Source of the DNA: Paraphaeosphaeria minitans
Taxonomy: Eukaryota > Ascomycota > Dothideomycetes > Pleosporales > Didymosphaeriaceae
NCBI GenBank assembly: GCA_015832175.1
Contig: WJXW01000007.1
Span: 1,302,001 to 1,366,000, forward strand
DNA length: 64,000 nucleotides
Reading direction: 5' to 3'
Below are positions 1-12,721 of this stretch, piece after piece. The position numbers and the translations under genes were made by a program. The notes beneath the pieces were generated by a model. It worked only from the letters and a program-made list of their open reading frames with translations, had not been told where the DNA came from and did not search any database. Each line of letters starts with the position of its first letter. Position 1 is the first letter of the stretch.

Positions 1-3000
1 AGGTGCCTACTACTAGCCCTTAGTATCTAGACTTAATCCTAGTAAAATAGCGTTAGATTACTAATACTCTTAAGGTAGTTATTCCCCTTATATAGTAGAT
101 AGTAAGTTTACACCTTTCCTACACTTAAAACGTATACTAATAACTTATTTTAAATTAATCTAGCGTCTGCTCTTTACTATAATAAGGGCAACTTAGATAA
201 TAGTAATAAAGAAAGTAGAGAAGAAATTACTACTAGAGGTATAGTAGGTAAGGATAGTAAGAATAGTAAAAATAATAAAGATAATAAGTAGTAGAGGCGT
301 AGGTAGTGTACAGTTTAGTTAGATCGCTTCTTAGAAGCTAGCCTATAGGCCTTAGGTAAATACCCCTAATAAGCTATAAGTGCTCCCTAAGCTATAGTGC
401 TCTATAATAATATATATTATATCTACGTTCTATATACTCTTATTATATTCTTTACTTCTTTTTTATATACGCAGCTCTTTTCTTTTTAAAGGTTTAGACT
501 AAGTTATCTATATCTTTAAAGTCTAACTCTAGAATCTAGGTGTCTTAAGTCTTATTATAGCCTTTCTAGCGGAGTAAGTATTACTTTTACCCCTTTCTTA
601 TTTACTTAGCTAGGATTTCCTTTATTTCCTAGGCTTCTCCTCCTTTAGGTATAACCTCTAGTAGCTAGGTGTTAATATTTTCTACTCTTAGCCTTAGTTT
701 CTATTATTTAAAAAGGGAAATATAAAATACGTTATAAATAAAATAGTGTAGTAAGAGAAGTAGGTAGTATACCTATGTTCTAACTACGTCCTGCACTTAG
801 AAGGGCCTAATAAATTTTCTTAATAGCTTTTTACTTAGTTATTAAGGTATATATATATTCTTTGTGCTAAGTAGGACTAAGTTACCTCTCTAGAATAACT
901 CTTACTTATACTTTTTATTATAGTACTAGCTCTAATACTCTTATACTAAGTATAAGTGCTTTATAAGTAATGCGCGTACGCTATATATACGTTTTACTCT
1001 TTTAACTATATCTAGTAGCTCCCCCTCTAGCCTACTGTCTATAGGAGGCGTACTAAGGATAGAGTGCTTACTATATACTATATAGAAAGGCGTTGTTTTT
1101 ATTAAATTATGAATAGAGTTATTGTATATAAATTAAGCTATTAGGAGTAGTTTAACCTAATTTATTTATAGAGGTGTAATAAACATGCGAAGGTATTATT
1201 TAAGTATTTAATTCTAGCGCTCTATTTACCTATCTATTTAAGGGTAGAAAGCAGTGCTAAGCCTACACTTTACCTATAGTTAGTAGTATATTTCTGCCCA
1301 AAAAGCAGAGGTAAAGGTAGAGCCCCTATTAGATATAATACCTTTCTAAATACTAAACTTTAAAATAACTTCTTAGAAGTAGGCTTCTACAAATTCCTTT
1401 ACATCCTATGTTTTCTATGTAGGGATATAAATAGCTATTTTAAAGAAGTGGTATATAATTACAAAAATTATATTAAAAGCGTAGCTGCCTTAATCCTTTG
1501 CTAATAAGAATCTAGTTATAAAGTCTAGTAAGACTTCCTTAAAGATATCCTTTAGTGTTAGAAGAGGTAATAGCTAGCTATACTTACTATACCTTAGAGC
1601 TTTACTCCTTTAGCAAATAGTATAAGTTTTTACATACTTTTAAACATCTTAACTTATAAAAGGCTAATAGTAGGTCCTCTTAAAAGCCTTAAGCGTTCTA
1701 TATACACTAAAGTGGCCTACTATATATGTATTATAGTGCTAGAACAAAATCTCTTACCTAATTACTAGTTTATCTAGGATATATAATCTACTATTATACC
1801 TTAGGACTTCTATTTTATTAAAGTGCTATACTTACGCTTTACTACTACTTTAAGTGCTTCTCTTACACCTTAAACTAGTAATATACTTAATAGTAAAGGC
1901 GTCCCTTTACTAAAGCTACTAAACTTTAGTAATAAGGTTAGACTCTTTTATTGTAGGTTTACTACTAACTAATATTTTAGCTAGTAAGCGTAGTACGTAT
2001 AGCGTACACACTATAGCACTAGTAATAGGGACCTTTATAGCTTTATTAATATTAGTAATATGTGTCTTATATACGCCTAATAAGCTTAGCTTGTTTATAA
2101 ATCTACTTACTCTACTATACTTAGTCCTCTACAGTATTTTGTTCTATAGGGTAGGCAATAAATAGGTTAGTAATAGGTTCTCCTATGTATAATCTGCCCT
2201 TCTTAATAGTCTATCTACTAGGTTTATTTTCCCTAAGCAGTGTTCCACTTTAAAATTAAAAACTACTAAGTATATTACCTATTATACTTATTATAGGTTT
2301 AGCTTCTATACAGCGCGTATACCGCGTAAGTTATTATAGTTACTTAGCACTTAAATTATGTGCTACGTGCTATCTAGATATTATCTCTATTACTTAAAGT
2401 AGTAAATAATAGTAAGGAGCTTAAGGTTATATACCTTATAATTTAGCTCTACAGCTTAGAGTTTTCTTAATATAAAAGTAAATAGGTGCCACTTCTAGTC
2501 CTTAAAGAGCTGTAAAAGGATACTATATATTATAAAAGTAGATATATTAGTCTCTAATTAGATTAGTAGCATAGGGTTAAAGTGGCGTAGAATAGAGGGA
2601 CTTAGGAAGCGCATTTTAAGCGTTTTAAAAGTATTATTAGCTTTTACTAACTATTAGAACACTTAGTTCTTTTTAAGTAAGTCTAAGAGAGGAGCAGTTT
2701 CTTACGTATATACCTTAATAAATTGCCTATAAAACTTTATAAAGCCTAGAAATAACTAGAGCTCTTAGATACTAGTTAGCTATAGCTATTTTATAATAGT
2801 TACTATGCGCGTAGGATTAGCGCAGATTCTTTACGTAGTTATAATAAAACTAAGGAAGTAGACTTTGCCTAAAGCAAATATACACTTAGTTAAATTAATA
2901 AAAAGTTTAGCCTTATATAGTAATTTAAGCACAGCGTAGATAGCGCACTAATAAAGTATAAGATTCTTATTATAAGTATAAATAAGTATATTATCTAAGT

Positions 3001-3630
3001 ATATAATATATATATAATTTAGGTGTAGTGCTAGTACCTTATTAATATATATCTAGAAGCTCGTAGGGGTATTAGTTAAGCTAAATAGTATTACTAAGAA
3101 TTTAAAGTGGCTGTAGTAAGTTTAGAATATAGTTTTCTAATTGTCTCCTATCTAGATCTAAATTCTATAGTAAGCGTTATAAAGATTAAGAGTTATATAG
3201 TAGTATACGCCTAATAGGTAGTTAAGCGTCTCTCTAACTAAAAGTAGTAAGTAATAATCTTTAATAGTAATCGCGTTAAAGCCCTAATAATCTACGTAAA
3301 GCCGCAGTATACTATCTTTTTTAGGGGTAAATAGAATTAGTGCTTTAGCTAGACTAGTACTATACCTAATTTATCCCTTTTTTAAAGCATCTTCTAGATA
3401 CTCCTAAAGTACCTTAAGCTCCCACTCTAAGAGATTATAGAGTAGTCTATAAGAAGGTTCCTTTCCCTCTATAATAGGAATAGCATAATTAGACTCCTTA
3501 AAATTTAGTAGAGTAGACGCTACTTTTTTATTAAATATATTACTATTTTCGCGTAATACATTAGGAATATATAGTACCTACACTATACGCGCTTTATTAA
3601 TACGCACTAGGTGCTCTAAGCTTATACTAG
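1..3630 (-). mobile_element. Gy1-a, Ty3/gypsy chromovirus, 3' part (runs off left edge)
   Basis: This is the reverse complement of the integrase and reverse-transcriptase half of Gy1-c (33073-39603). Bases 1-210 correspond to about 38350-38560 of copy c, so roughly 1 kb of 3' internal sequence and the 3' LTR lie outside the window. About 485-590 (minus) reads as a chromodomain remnant, YLLR*KGYNKT*DT*I, with TAG/TAA in place of Trp codons. About 1200-1310 (minus) matches the integrase core end, and about 2985-3010 the reverse-transcriptase YLDN site (ancestral YLDD). The copy is interrupted at 3630 by Cop1-1 and resumes at 10874. It is inserted in Gy1-b. All frames are destroyed by RIP. Confidence 0.88.
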
Positions 3631-3825
3631 TGTTGTGGTAAAAAGGGCTCGAACTATCACAGGATATTCAGGAGCAGAGTTATAAAGAATACAAAGAGCT
3701 GATTGTAGGAAAGGATGCCAAAAGGGTAGACTATATACAAAAGAAACAAGCCTCTTAGCAAGAATCCTGTGATCTGAATTAGTGGATTCAGAAAGAATCA
3801 CAAAAGTAAGTGTTTTACTTTAACA
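3631..3825 (-). repeat. Cop1-1 3' LTR (195 bp)
   Basis: Begins TGTTGTGGTAAAAAGGG and ends TTTACTTTAACA on the plus strand, and pairs with 10679-10873. Its outer (left) part keeps CG/CA/TG steps that the other LTR has lost, while its inner part is more RIP-mutated. Confidence 0.93.
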
Positions 3826-4238
3826 CACCCCCTAGGTGATCGCTTAAAGCGGATTACCTATCTTAAGAAGTAATCTGTAATTGTCTAAATCCTTCCTAAT
3901 CTTAAGAACAGCGATTCTATTACCCCCTATTTATTATAATAGCAAAATAATTGCTATTTATCTTTTAAATCACGAATCTTATCGTAAATTGTGTCCAGAA
4001 TCTCTTCTTCTAGTGGGTTAGGAGCTTATAAGCGTGGCATAAAAGCCTAGAGCGTAAACACTTCTGTTCTGCTACTCTTTTCACTCACTTCCTATTAACT
4101 ATAAGGTAATTTCCCCGCTCTTACTAGCTAGTAAGTACAATAGGTAGGCGCGTTTTAATTAGGAAGAAGTAGTAGTAAGAGAAATAAGTAGTAAAGAAGG
4201 AGCGCATTTAGCGCTTAATAATTAGATAGGCGGTAGAG

Positions 4239-5250
4239 TATATAAGCCCTTCACTAGCGCTTAATCTTCTCTCTTTAATTCTTTACTTTTAACGCTTTAA
4301 CCTCTTATTTAATTTAAGCCTACTAGTTTAAGCCTTTAAATCCTACTACTTTATAGTAGGTTCTTTTCTTCTAATTATTGCCTTACGCTCTTTCTGTTAT
4401 TTAGAGCTTTACTAACTCTTTTAGATATCTAATAATCTAGCTAAAGCACGCGTAGTAAAGGCTATAAAAGCTACTAAATAAAGCTCTTAATCCTCCTAAT
4501 AAAATTCTCCTACTCTACTAGCTCCTCCTACCCTAGCTCTAGGCCCTTAGCGATTACTTAGTGCTCTTAAATAAGTAAGCTACTTAGGCTGCTTAAAGGG
4601 AGCTCTAGTAAAAAAGAGTAATAGGCGCTGCTATAATAACGCTTTAAGCTTAGGTAGGCGCTACTATACCTACTTTACTTACTTTTACACTACTATATAT
4701 AGGATTATCCTATTACTTTAGCTAATTCTACTAATTATTTCTATAGCTAGCCGCATATTTAGACTCTAGCTATAGATTTTATCTACTATTAACTATTAGA
4801 GGGTGCTAATATAAGCTTTTATTCTAAGATTCTTTTTAGGTTTAGCTAATACTTTCTATAGGAGAGGCTAATTACTAAGCTACGTAAGAGGGTTAAAGTA
4901 GCTTTATAAGCTCCTTCTTCTACTAGTAGTTAGAAGGAGTAAGCTTAGTATATAGCTACTATCCTACTCCCTCCCTCCTAGCTAATCCTTAGTAGAAGAA
5001 GGGGTAATTACCCTTCTATCCTACCTATTAAGGAGCAGCGTAGTCGCAGCTAATACCCTAATTAAAATAGCTAGATAAGCGGCCTATTAGCTCTAAAGTA
5101 GAGTAGAGGCTAAGTAAGTGCTTCTCCTTTTACTAATTAAAAGAGGAAAGACTAAGGTAAGCTATTACCTACTACTAATTAAAGGAGAAGTAAAAGAGGT
5201 AGATAGGGTAAGAAATTACTTACTATAGAGAGGAGGAGAGGAGGAGGATA
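4239..5250 (+). pseudogene. possible antisense ORF with TATA box inside Cop1-1
   Basis: Speculative. Between the end of RNase H and the 3' LTR, Cop1 carries about 1.6 kb without pol homology. On the plus strand (antisense to pol) there is TATATAA at 4239-4245, then a CT-rich leader. From about 4483 one frame has only TAA/TAG interruptions and reads as Ala/Gln/Leu-rich, coiled-coil-like sequence if those stops are read as Gln: ALSDYLVLLNK, then (Q)AT(Q)AA(Q)RELQQ-like, then VGATIPTL. The same TATA and ORF recur at 14271 and 32154. Because RIP removes TGA and creates TAG/TAA in every frame, openness alone is weak evidence. No homolog recognised. Confidence 0.3.
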
Positions 5251-5449
5251 GGGAGAATCTCCTACTACTAATTATAGGGGAGATTCTCACACCCTTATAA
5301 TTAAGTAGAAGAGGAAGAGGGTTTATATACTTATAAATAAGCTCTTTAATCTTCTCTTCTTCTAATTCCTATTCTCCCTCTAATCTTTTCTTTCTTTTCT
5401 TTTTTTTTTCTTATTTCTTAGCTCTAAATTAATAATTCTAGGTAGTTAA

Positions 5450-8400
5450 CAGATTATTTCTCTACTTACCTACTTTTATTTTATAATTATTATGCTTATA
5501 TTTTATAGATTTAATAGCCTTTTAAATCTATTAAACTACGAATAAGTAAGAGCCTTTGTAAGGCTATCTGCTAGCATTTTGCTAGTTAGAAGATATTTTA
5601 TTTAAAATAATCCTTTTACATACTTTTATTATAACCACATATTCTAAATATCTATATAGCGCAGTTAAGTAGTAATTCTTTTATTCTTTCTAATTACTAA
5701 ACAAATAGTTTAAAGATTATCGCAATAGACCTTCTATAAAGGTCCTAGATCTAGAGTAAGCTTAGTAAAGAATCTCTTAATTACTATAGCTTCTTTACTT
5801 ATATATTTAAGCGCTAGAAGCTCTGCTTCTATTAATAAAGTAGTAATTATGTTCTATTAAGCTACTTTCTATAGGATAGCTCCTCTAAACAATAGGATAA
5901 TATATCTATAGGAAGATCGCCGTAATATTAGATTATTAGCGAAAGAGGCATCTCTACATATTAGCAGATTAGGTCTATTATAGCCACTAAAGACTATAGC
6001 CTGCTATCTAGTTTAATAGAGGTAAAGGATTATATAATTAATAGTAGTAAAGTGTTCTTTGCTTAAATTTATTAGAAAGTGTGATAGCTTTAACACTATA
6101 AAAGCTATATCTAGGCGTAGTATAATTACTATGTAGAGAGCTAATCCTACCTCTTCTTAAAAGAGCTTTATTTATTAAGGAGTAGCTTCTCCTGTGCTCA
6201 GAACAAGATCTTCTACTAATAGAGGTGTAGGAGGGAAGCTCCTAGAGTTTAAAAGATTAAACTTTTTTATAATCTTATTAATATAGGTATTATAGACTAG
6301 AGAAATTAATCTTACTTCTCTGTCCCTAATTACTTAAATACCTAGGAACTACTCTACTAGTCCTTTTAATTTAATCTTATATTTGTTTATAATTTTCTTC
6401 TAAAAATCTAGGGCTTCTTTCTCTTTACTCTTATAATAGAGAAGAAGAATGTTATTAATATAAAATAGAATAATAATACTTTAATTACTATTAAAGAAAA
6501 GGCATAGCTCTTCTAGCAAAGCTAAGAGTCTATAAGATTAAAGTAATCCTACAAATTTCTTATACTAAAGAAGTAGTAAATCTCTTAAGCTATACAAAGC
6601 TTAATTTAATCTTACACACTTTCCTAGCTTTTTAAAACTATTAGGTAATTCACAAGTTACTAGATTAGCGGCTGTAATAAGAGCATTTAGAAACGCTCCT
6701 ACTATATTAAATTATAAGATTTCTAGATTAAATTCTGCTGCTAGAGCTACAGCTAATTAAAAAGATCTTACTGCTAGGGTAGTAGTATAGGTAGAGTAGA
6801 GAGTATTTTTTTTCTAAAGATCTCCTCTTATAACAATTTAAGGTTTACACTTTTTAAAGTATCTATTTTAATTAAACTTATAGGTAAAAACCTATTTTAA
6901 AGGGAGTAGTTACTCTAACACCTTTAATTGTTTAATCTCTATCTAGATACCTTTATCTTACAAAGTTAAGATCTCTTTATAAGTAGTAAGGAGGAATAGC
7001 TTCCTATATAAATAATTATAAAGGTGTTTTTATAGGGTTAGCTCTAGTATAAGCTTATCTCTATAAGTCTAAGCTGTATAAGACGCTCTAGGCGCCTTTC
7101 TAAGTATAGAAGCGAATACTATTACATTTAGTATAATATATTCTTCTTACTTAGACTAGGCCTCTACTACTCCTAGTATAAACATGTGCTCTAATATTGC
7201 ATTAAGATTACTTTAAAGATAATTAGTAATTAGTATATAAGCACCTAGCTTCTACCTACCCCCTAGCTAATTGTCCTAATTATTTTGCTTCTTTAATCTT
7301 CGCAATAGCAGATAGCGATTTATTAGTTAGTTAATTTCTAGTGCTTTACTATAATTTCGCCTACTTATTCTACTTACCTCTAGATAGATCTACCTTTGTC
7401 TTTAGCGCGCTAGTAAGTTATCTACTTTGTCTAGCGTAATTAAGTTATCTGCGCTAGGTTAATTAGCAACCTAATTAGTTTCTACTAATAAATAGGGTAT
7501 TAAATCCCTAGATTCTAGCGGGCTAGCTCTCCTAGTAGTGTTCTAGTGGCTACTAGATATTTTTTAATTACTTAACAGATTACCCCTAAGATCACCTGGC
7601 TCTAGTATCTAATTAGGGGTTATAAGTCTTGTGCTTTCTTTCCTACTTAAGCGAATTCTTAGCTGCTAGCTAGCTAAGCCTACAGCTTACTTAGTGGTAG
7701 GTACCTTAGGTTTCTAATTACTTAGCTAGCCTACTTTGCTTTTAATTACCTAAGGGTTATCTATAGGTCTAGTAGTAGTTCTTGTATACTTATTTGTTTT
7801 AGGAAGAATATTAAGCGCGTTTTTATACGCTTCTTCTAGATTATTTAGCTCTCCTTTTTAGAGGCTTTCTACTATTTTTAACACTTCTATCTTTAGAATA
7901 GATTGTTCCTCTAATTCTTTATAAAATAAGGACTTATTAAACTTTACGTTTTGTGTAGTAATTACCTAATTAAGCTAAAGAATTTATATTTAGTAGATAT
8001 TAGAAGCTTTATAGCCTACTAGGTATCTAATATAGCCCCTAGGATTTACTTTAAATCTTTTTCTGTCTTGCCTAGCTACACGCTCCTAATCTAAAGGGTA
8101 AGCTTAGTAGCTATAGGCGTAGACAGCACTCTAGTTTAAACAAAGATTAGCTGTCTTATATTGTGTTTTTACTAGTTTAAAATAATAAAAATATTATCTA
8201 AACTAAGTATCTAACGTTTTATTAGGTGATTAATAGCCTAATACTAGGCTAGGAATTATTCCTTAGAGCTAGTATGCCGCTTATATAATCTTAGGCTAGA
8301 GATTTAATAGCAGATTTGCGCTTATTTACATTTTAATTACTTTTATTATAAGCTCTTAGCCTACTCTTTCTATAGCGCTATTAGGCTTATACGTATAAGG

Positions 8401-10620
8401 CGGTAGTCTGCTAATTATTATCCCTTCCTAATTAGCCTAAAATTTATACTAGGATTTCCCTCTCTATAGAAGTGTTGCTGTATTATTATCCTAGTAGATT
8501 TTTGTAATTTAAAGCTTATATTTTGTATTAATAAGAGCTAAGAAATCCTACTACGCTCTTATTATCTTAGAAAGCGTCTTTATTCTAAGATTAAAAACGT
8601 AAGGTTTCTTACTAAAATCTTCTTTAATTAGTAAAACCTAGTTTTTTTTATTTTAAGTAGTAGGTATATTAAATAGATCCTAGGATAATAAGTAAAATAG
8701 CCTAGGTAATTGTTCTCTAGGTCTTTTAGAGATTACCTAGGTTATATATATAGTAGTATAGTGCTTACAATCTTTCTTTAATATTCTAGTAATCTTTACA
8801 CTTTAGGCTATAGTTACTAGAGCTTATAGGGCTCTACTTCTTGTATACCCTACTTAAAGGTGCTAGAGGTCCTTAGAATCTAATTTCTTAATATTAACCT
8901 AGGATAATCCTTTAGTAGTTACACTTATAATAATTAGACAAGAGTAGATTAGCTTATATTATAGGAAAGTAAGGTTATGCTCGCATCTTAGGTCTACTAA
9001 AATAACGCTTTATTCTAGGCTTCTAATTCTAAGAGTGTAATTTAAACTAAGGTACTAAATCTTTGCTTTCTTTAAAAGAGCTTCTAATATAATATTTATA
9101 TAAAAGCCTTCTACTACTCTTACTCCTTAGAGTAGTAGATCTTTTATAAATCTCTTATTTTTCCTATATAAAGCGTTCTTAATTAGTCTATTACTAATTC
9201 CTAAAATTAGGAGGCTTTGTATACCTACCTCTACACTCTTGTTTAATAATTAAAACGTCCTAAGAATAAGTCTTTTGCGATTATTAACTAGGTAAACTAC
9301 TATAGCACTGTCTAGTATTGTACATTCTAATAGAGGATAAGTGTTAGAATGTAGAGTAGAGTAGACACCTAATGCTCTATTATCTGTAGGCAGATTAAAT
9401 AGGTTTAGTAGAGCAGTAGTAATACTACTAGGATACTTAATAGTCTTAGTAGAGGATTATTTCTTATTCTATCCTACCTTTGTAATCGCATTACGAAGGT
9501 TTAACCACTTAGACTACTTAAGTTAATTAAGAATCTCTAATTTTTCTTTATTAGTGAGATTAAATAACAATGTTCTATCCTAGGGTAATCTAGCTATTAC
9601 GGTTTAAAGTCTTCGGCACTCTATTAGTGTCCACCTATAAGTATAGGGCTTATAGGGACAGTTTGGTTATTTCTTTGTCTAATTAGACAAACTAGAACTA
9701 TTAGAGTTAGTAGACTGTTTTAATAATCTATTAAAAGTGGTGAATACCCTACTTGTTTTATTAGAACTAGATTAGATTAAATACTCCTGGACAAGCGCTA
9801 AAAATACCTTCCCTAGATTGTCTAGCGTAATCTAATTCTGTCCTAGCGTCTTATTCTAGATTAGCTGTTAGTTTATTAATTAGGCCTAATCTAGTGCTAT
9901 ACGCGCGGCAATTATATCTAGGAAATCTTAGGTAGTAAGTAGTCTACTAATTTTGCTAATTAAGTAGGTCTTCGCTTTTTAATAGAGGAGCTGCCACTTT
10001 TTAAACTAGGTCTTAGGACTTTGTCTTACCTACTTAGCCTTCTTAAGATAAGCGCAGTATAAAGCTTAAATATTATTTTGTGTAGCTTTTTTATTTAGTG
10101 CGAGATCTTCCTTTAAGAGTTAAATTAGGGACTAAAGTGTAGTTTAGTGTGTATTAACTAGAGTGATTATGGCAGGAGTAAGTAGATTAGGCGATACTAT
10201 AGCGTTTACCTAAGTCTAGAAATTCTGTATCTTAGTATAGTCTGCTTACTAGTCTAAAACTACTGCTCTGTATTCTGCTATTTGTAAAGGAGAGCTCTCT
10301 TTATTTATTTTATACTTAGTAAGCTCTGCTTTGTATAATTAAATACTTGCTATAGAGGCTGTATCTGTAATTAGTAATAGTTTCTGTAGGAGTAGAGGTT
10401 ATTCTAGCTTTACGTAATTAATTACTAGAGCGTTAATCGCCTCTAAGTTAATTTAGTTCTAGATTCCTTTTGAGTTTGCTTAGAATTAAAGCTAGATAAA
10501 CTAGTAGGGCTAGTTAGCGCGATTAACGAGTTGTACTTCTGCTTTTTAACAATTTTTGTAATTAGAAATAGAGGGGTTATATTATAGAGAGGTTCTAAAT
10601 AGAGTGTTGTATAATAATTT
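5450..10620 (-). pseudogene. Cop1-1 gag-pol remnant (copia type)
   Basis: Read on the minus strand with TAG/TAA as lost Gln/Trp codons. Gag starts near 10600, with a zinc-knuckle-like patch near 9620-9680. Gag-pre-integrase and integrase lie around 9400-8200. Reverse transcriptase follows, with YINNILLL (ancestral YVDDILLL) at 6441-6462, both catalytic Asp codons mutated to Asn. RNase H ends near 5450, with the typical TTLLIEAELLAL motif at about 5830-5865. Integrase upstream of reverse transcriptase identifies copia order. A single polyprotein would be expected; none can be made. Known function of the family: copying RNA to cDNA and integrating it. Confidence 0.85.
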
Positions 10621-10662
10621 AAGCGTTACTAAGTAGGTAGGGAGAATTATCTTACGTTCTAA

Positions 10663-10678
10663 GCGCTGGGCTTATAAC
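10663..10678 (-). promoter_or_regulatory. Cop1-1 primer binding site, half-tRNA(iMet) type
   Basis: Directly inside the 5' LTR the minus strand reads GTTATAAGCCCAGCGC. Allowing one RIP change (G to A at position 6), it is complementary to the anticodon-arm part of initiator Met tRNA (GCGCTGGGCTCATAAC), the primer mode known for Drosophila copia. Confidence 0.65.
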
Positions 10679-10873
10679 TATTGTAGTAAAAAGGGCTTAA
10701 ACTATTATAGGATATTTAGGAGTAGAGTTGTAAAGAATACAAAGAGCTAATTATAGGAAAGGATGCCAAAAGGGCAGACTATATACAAAAGAAACGAGCC
10801 TCTTGGCAAGAATCCTGTGATCTGAATTAGTGGATCCAGAAAGAATCACGGAAGTGAGTGTTTTACTTTAACA
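10679..10873 (-). repeat. Cop1-1 5' LTR (195 bp)
   Basis: Pairs with 3631-3825. Inner (left) end reads TATTGTAGTAAAAAGGG, RIP-changed from TGTTGTGG. Outer (right) end keeps GGATCCAGAAAGAATCACGG. Followed by TSD ACTAG at 10874-10878. Confidence 0.93.
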
Positions 10874-12721
10874 ACTAGTTATTCATAAGACCTCTAAAAG
10901 AAATAAATCTAAGCTAGTATACTTTATATTATCTTTAAAATCCCTTATAGTAATAAGCTATATTAAAGCTATAGTACAGCCCTAGCGCTATATTTGTAAG
11001 CTGTAATTAAGGTATATATTACCTTTTTATAGAAAGGGGTTACTAAGTAAGAGAGAAATCTCTTCCTTATCAACGCTATAAATAGTAGTCTTTATCCTAC
11101 GCTCTACCTCTATATTATCTATAATACGCACCTAGAGCGCATAGGCGGTATAGGTGCTTTACCTTTAGGCCCTAATCTATCCTAGTTTAGGGAGTTTAGC
11201 CTCTTTAATAGGCTTTAAATTTATTTTAATAATAACAATCTAGCTAATTAGGAAAATATTAGCCTATAGGTTAAGAATTATTTAGAGTTTCTTTTCTAAG
11301 CCTATATCTCTAGCCGTGCTACATGTGCGCTTTATACCTAGTAAGATATATATTAGTAAGCGCCTTACTATATCTAGGTTATAGGTAAAGCTTAGCCTTT
11401 TCCTATATAGTTTACTTATATAGAAATCTAGTTAGGATTACTACCTCTATATTTATTAGTATAGTAGCTAGTTTTATAGCACTTATAGTAGGTAACACTT
11501 TTCTTATCTTAGGTCTTACTATTACTTTTAGGTGTTTAGTAGTTTAGCGTAGTATTCTTAGATTTCTTTATTATATAACGTAGGTTTAACTCCTATATTA
11601 TAGGTACGTAGCGTAGGTTTCGCTTAAGCGTAGAGCCTAAAGTAATAAGGTCTTTCTTAGTTATAGGCACCTAATAGTAGTTAGTAATAGCCCTCTATAG
11701 CTTAGGTTTAAGTTTAGAGAAAAAGTGCTACACTTTTTACTTTTTAGTATAAAGTGTAAGTTAATCTTTAAAGACATTAAAGTAAGTTATAAAAAAGTAA
11801 ATAGTTTAGTCTCTTTACTATATTACCTAAGTATACGCTATAGCTACTTCTAGACTATAATTTACTAGGTCTAAAAGTAAGTTAAGTATATACTACTTAA
11901 AGTACTTTTAAATAGGTATTTCTCTTTTAGCTTTAAAGGTGCGCTTATAGTGTATATACTATAGTTCTTTTAGGTCGCTTATAAGGTACTATATTACTTA
12001 GATAACTTTATCTCTATTCTATATATATTCTTGTAGTAAAAGGTAAAAGACTACTTTATAGAAATAAAAGAATTTATAATGCTCCTTAAGGTTCTTACCT
12101 CTATATTTAGTAAGGTCCTTAGGTTAAAGTGTACGCTTAACGTATATTACTATATATACTATAGGCGCGTTCTACTTATATATATTAGTAGATAAGATTT
12201 TAATATTCTTAGTAGTAGCTACTACGCTAGGGGTTTAGCTTACACTTTTAAGTTAGAAGATTTTATCTTCTAAGGCACAAAGTTTATATATAGCGTAAAG
12301 CTTATTACGCTTCTTTTTAGTAACTAGGATACGCTACTTAAGTATTAAAAGTAGGCTTAAGTTATATATTACTAGCTCTCCTTCTATATACTAGATAAAA
12401 GGGTCTTCGCTACCTTTAGGGGCTTTAGGTAAAGTCTACCCCCTACTAGTAACTTATATAACTCTAGGAGCTATCCTTAGACTATTGTAGAAGAAGTATT
12501 ATTATATAAGGTCTAGTTATAGGCAATAGTACTTACTTTACACTAGAAAGAATAGTAAAAAGAATAACTCTAGTAATATTAATAAAATAATACTTATCTT
12601 ATGTAGAATTAACGCGTACTGTAGGTTTTACACAGCTAGCTTACTTAGCGCACAGACCCTCTATAAGGCCTTAGCGCTAGATACCACAACACTATAATAA
12701 TATTATAATCTACCTATTACA
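10874..12721 (-). mobile_element. Gy1-a, 5' part: start of pol, gag and 5' LTR
   Basis: Continuation of Gy1-a after Cop1-1. It is the reverse complement of 33073-35020 of Gy1-c: 5' end of reverse transcriptase (about 10900-11100), then gag, with the gag block near 12000-12130 matching 33690-33800. It ends in the 5' LTR (12505-12721). Immediately after it Gy1-b resumes within its own gag (AGAGGCAAGAACC at 12722), so this copy inserted into Gy1-b gag. Its other end is outside the window, so the expected AGAGG duplication cannot be checked. Confidence 0.87.
12505..12721 (-). repeat. Gy1-a 5' LTR
   Basis: Reverse complement of the 216-bp Gy1 LTR; on the minus strand it starts TGTAATAGGTAGATTATAAT and contains TGTTGTGGTATCTAGCGC. 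Outer end at 12721. Confidence 0.88.

Larger units (their letters stand above)
3631..10873 (-). mobile_element. Cop1-1, complete Ty1/copia element with TSD ACTAG
   Basis: Two 195-bp LTRs bound the element and it is flanked by a perfect 5-bp duplication ACTAG (3626-3630 and 10874-10878), so it is an intact insertion into Gy1-a. Coding direction is minus: the 5' LTR is on the right. In order on the minus strand come a tRNA-like primer site, gag, integrase, reverse transcriptase and RNase H (the copia order), a long 3' segment with no pol homology, and a purine tract beside the 3' LTR (3826-3836). The coding part is dead from RIP. Length is 7243 bp. Confidence 0.93.
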
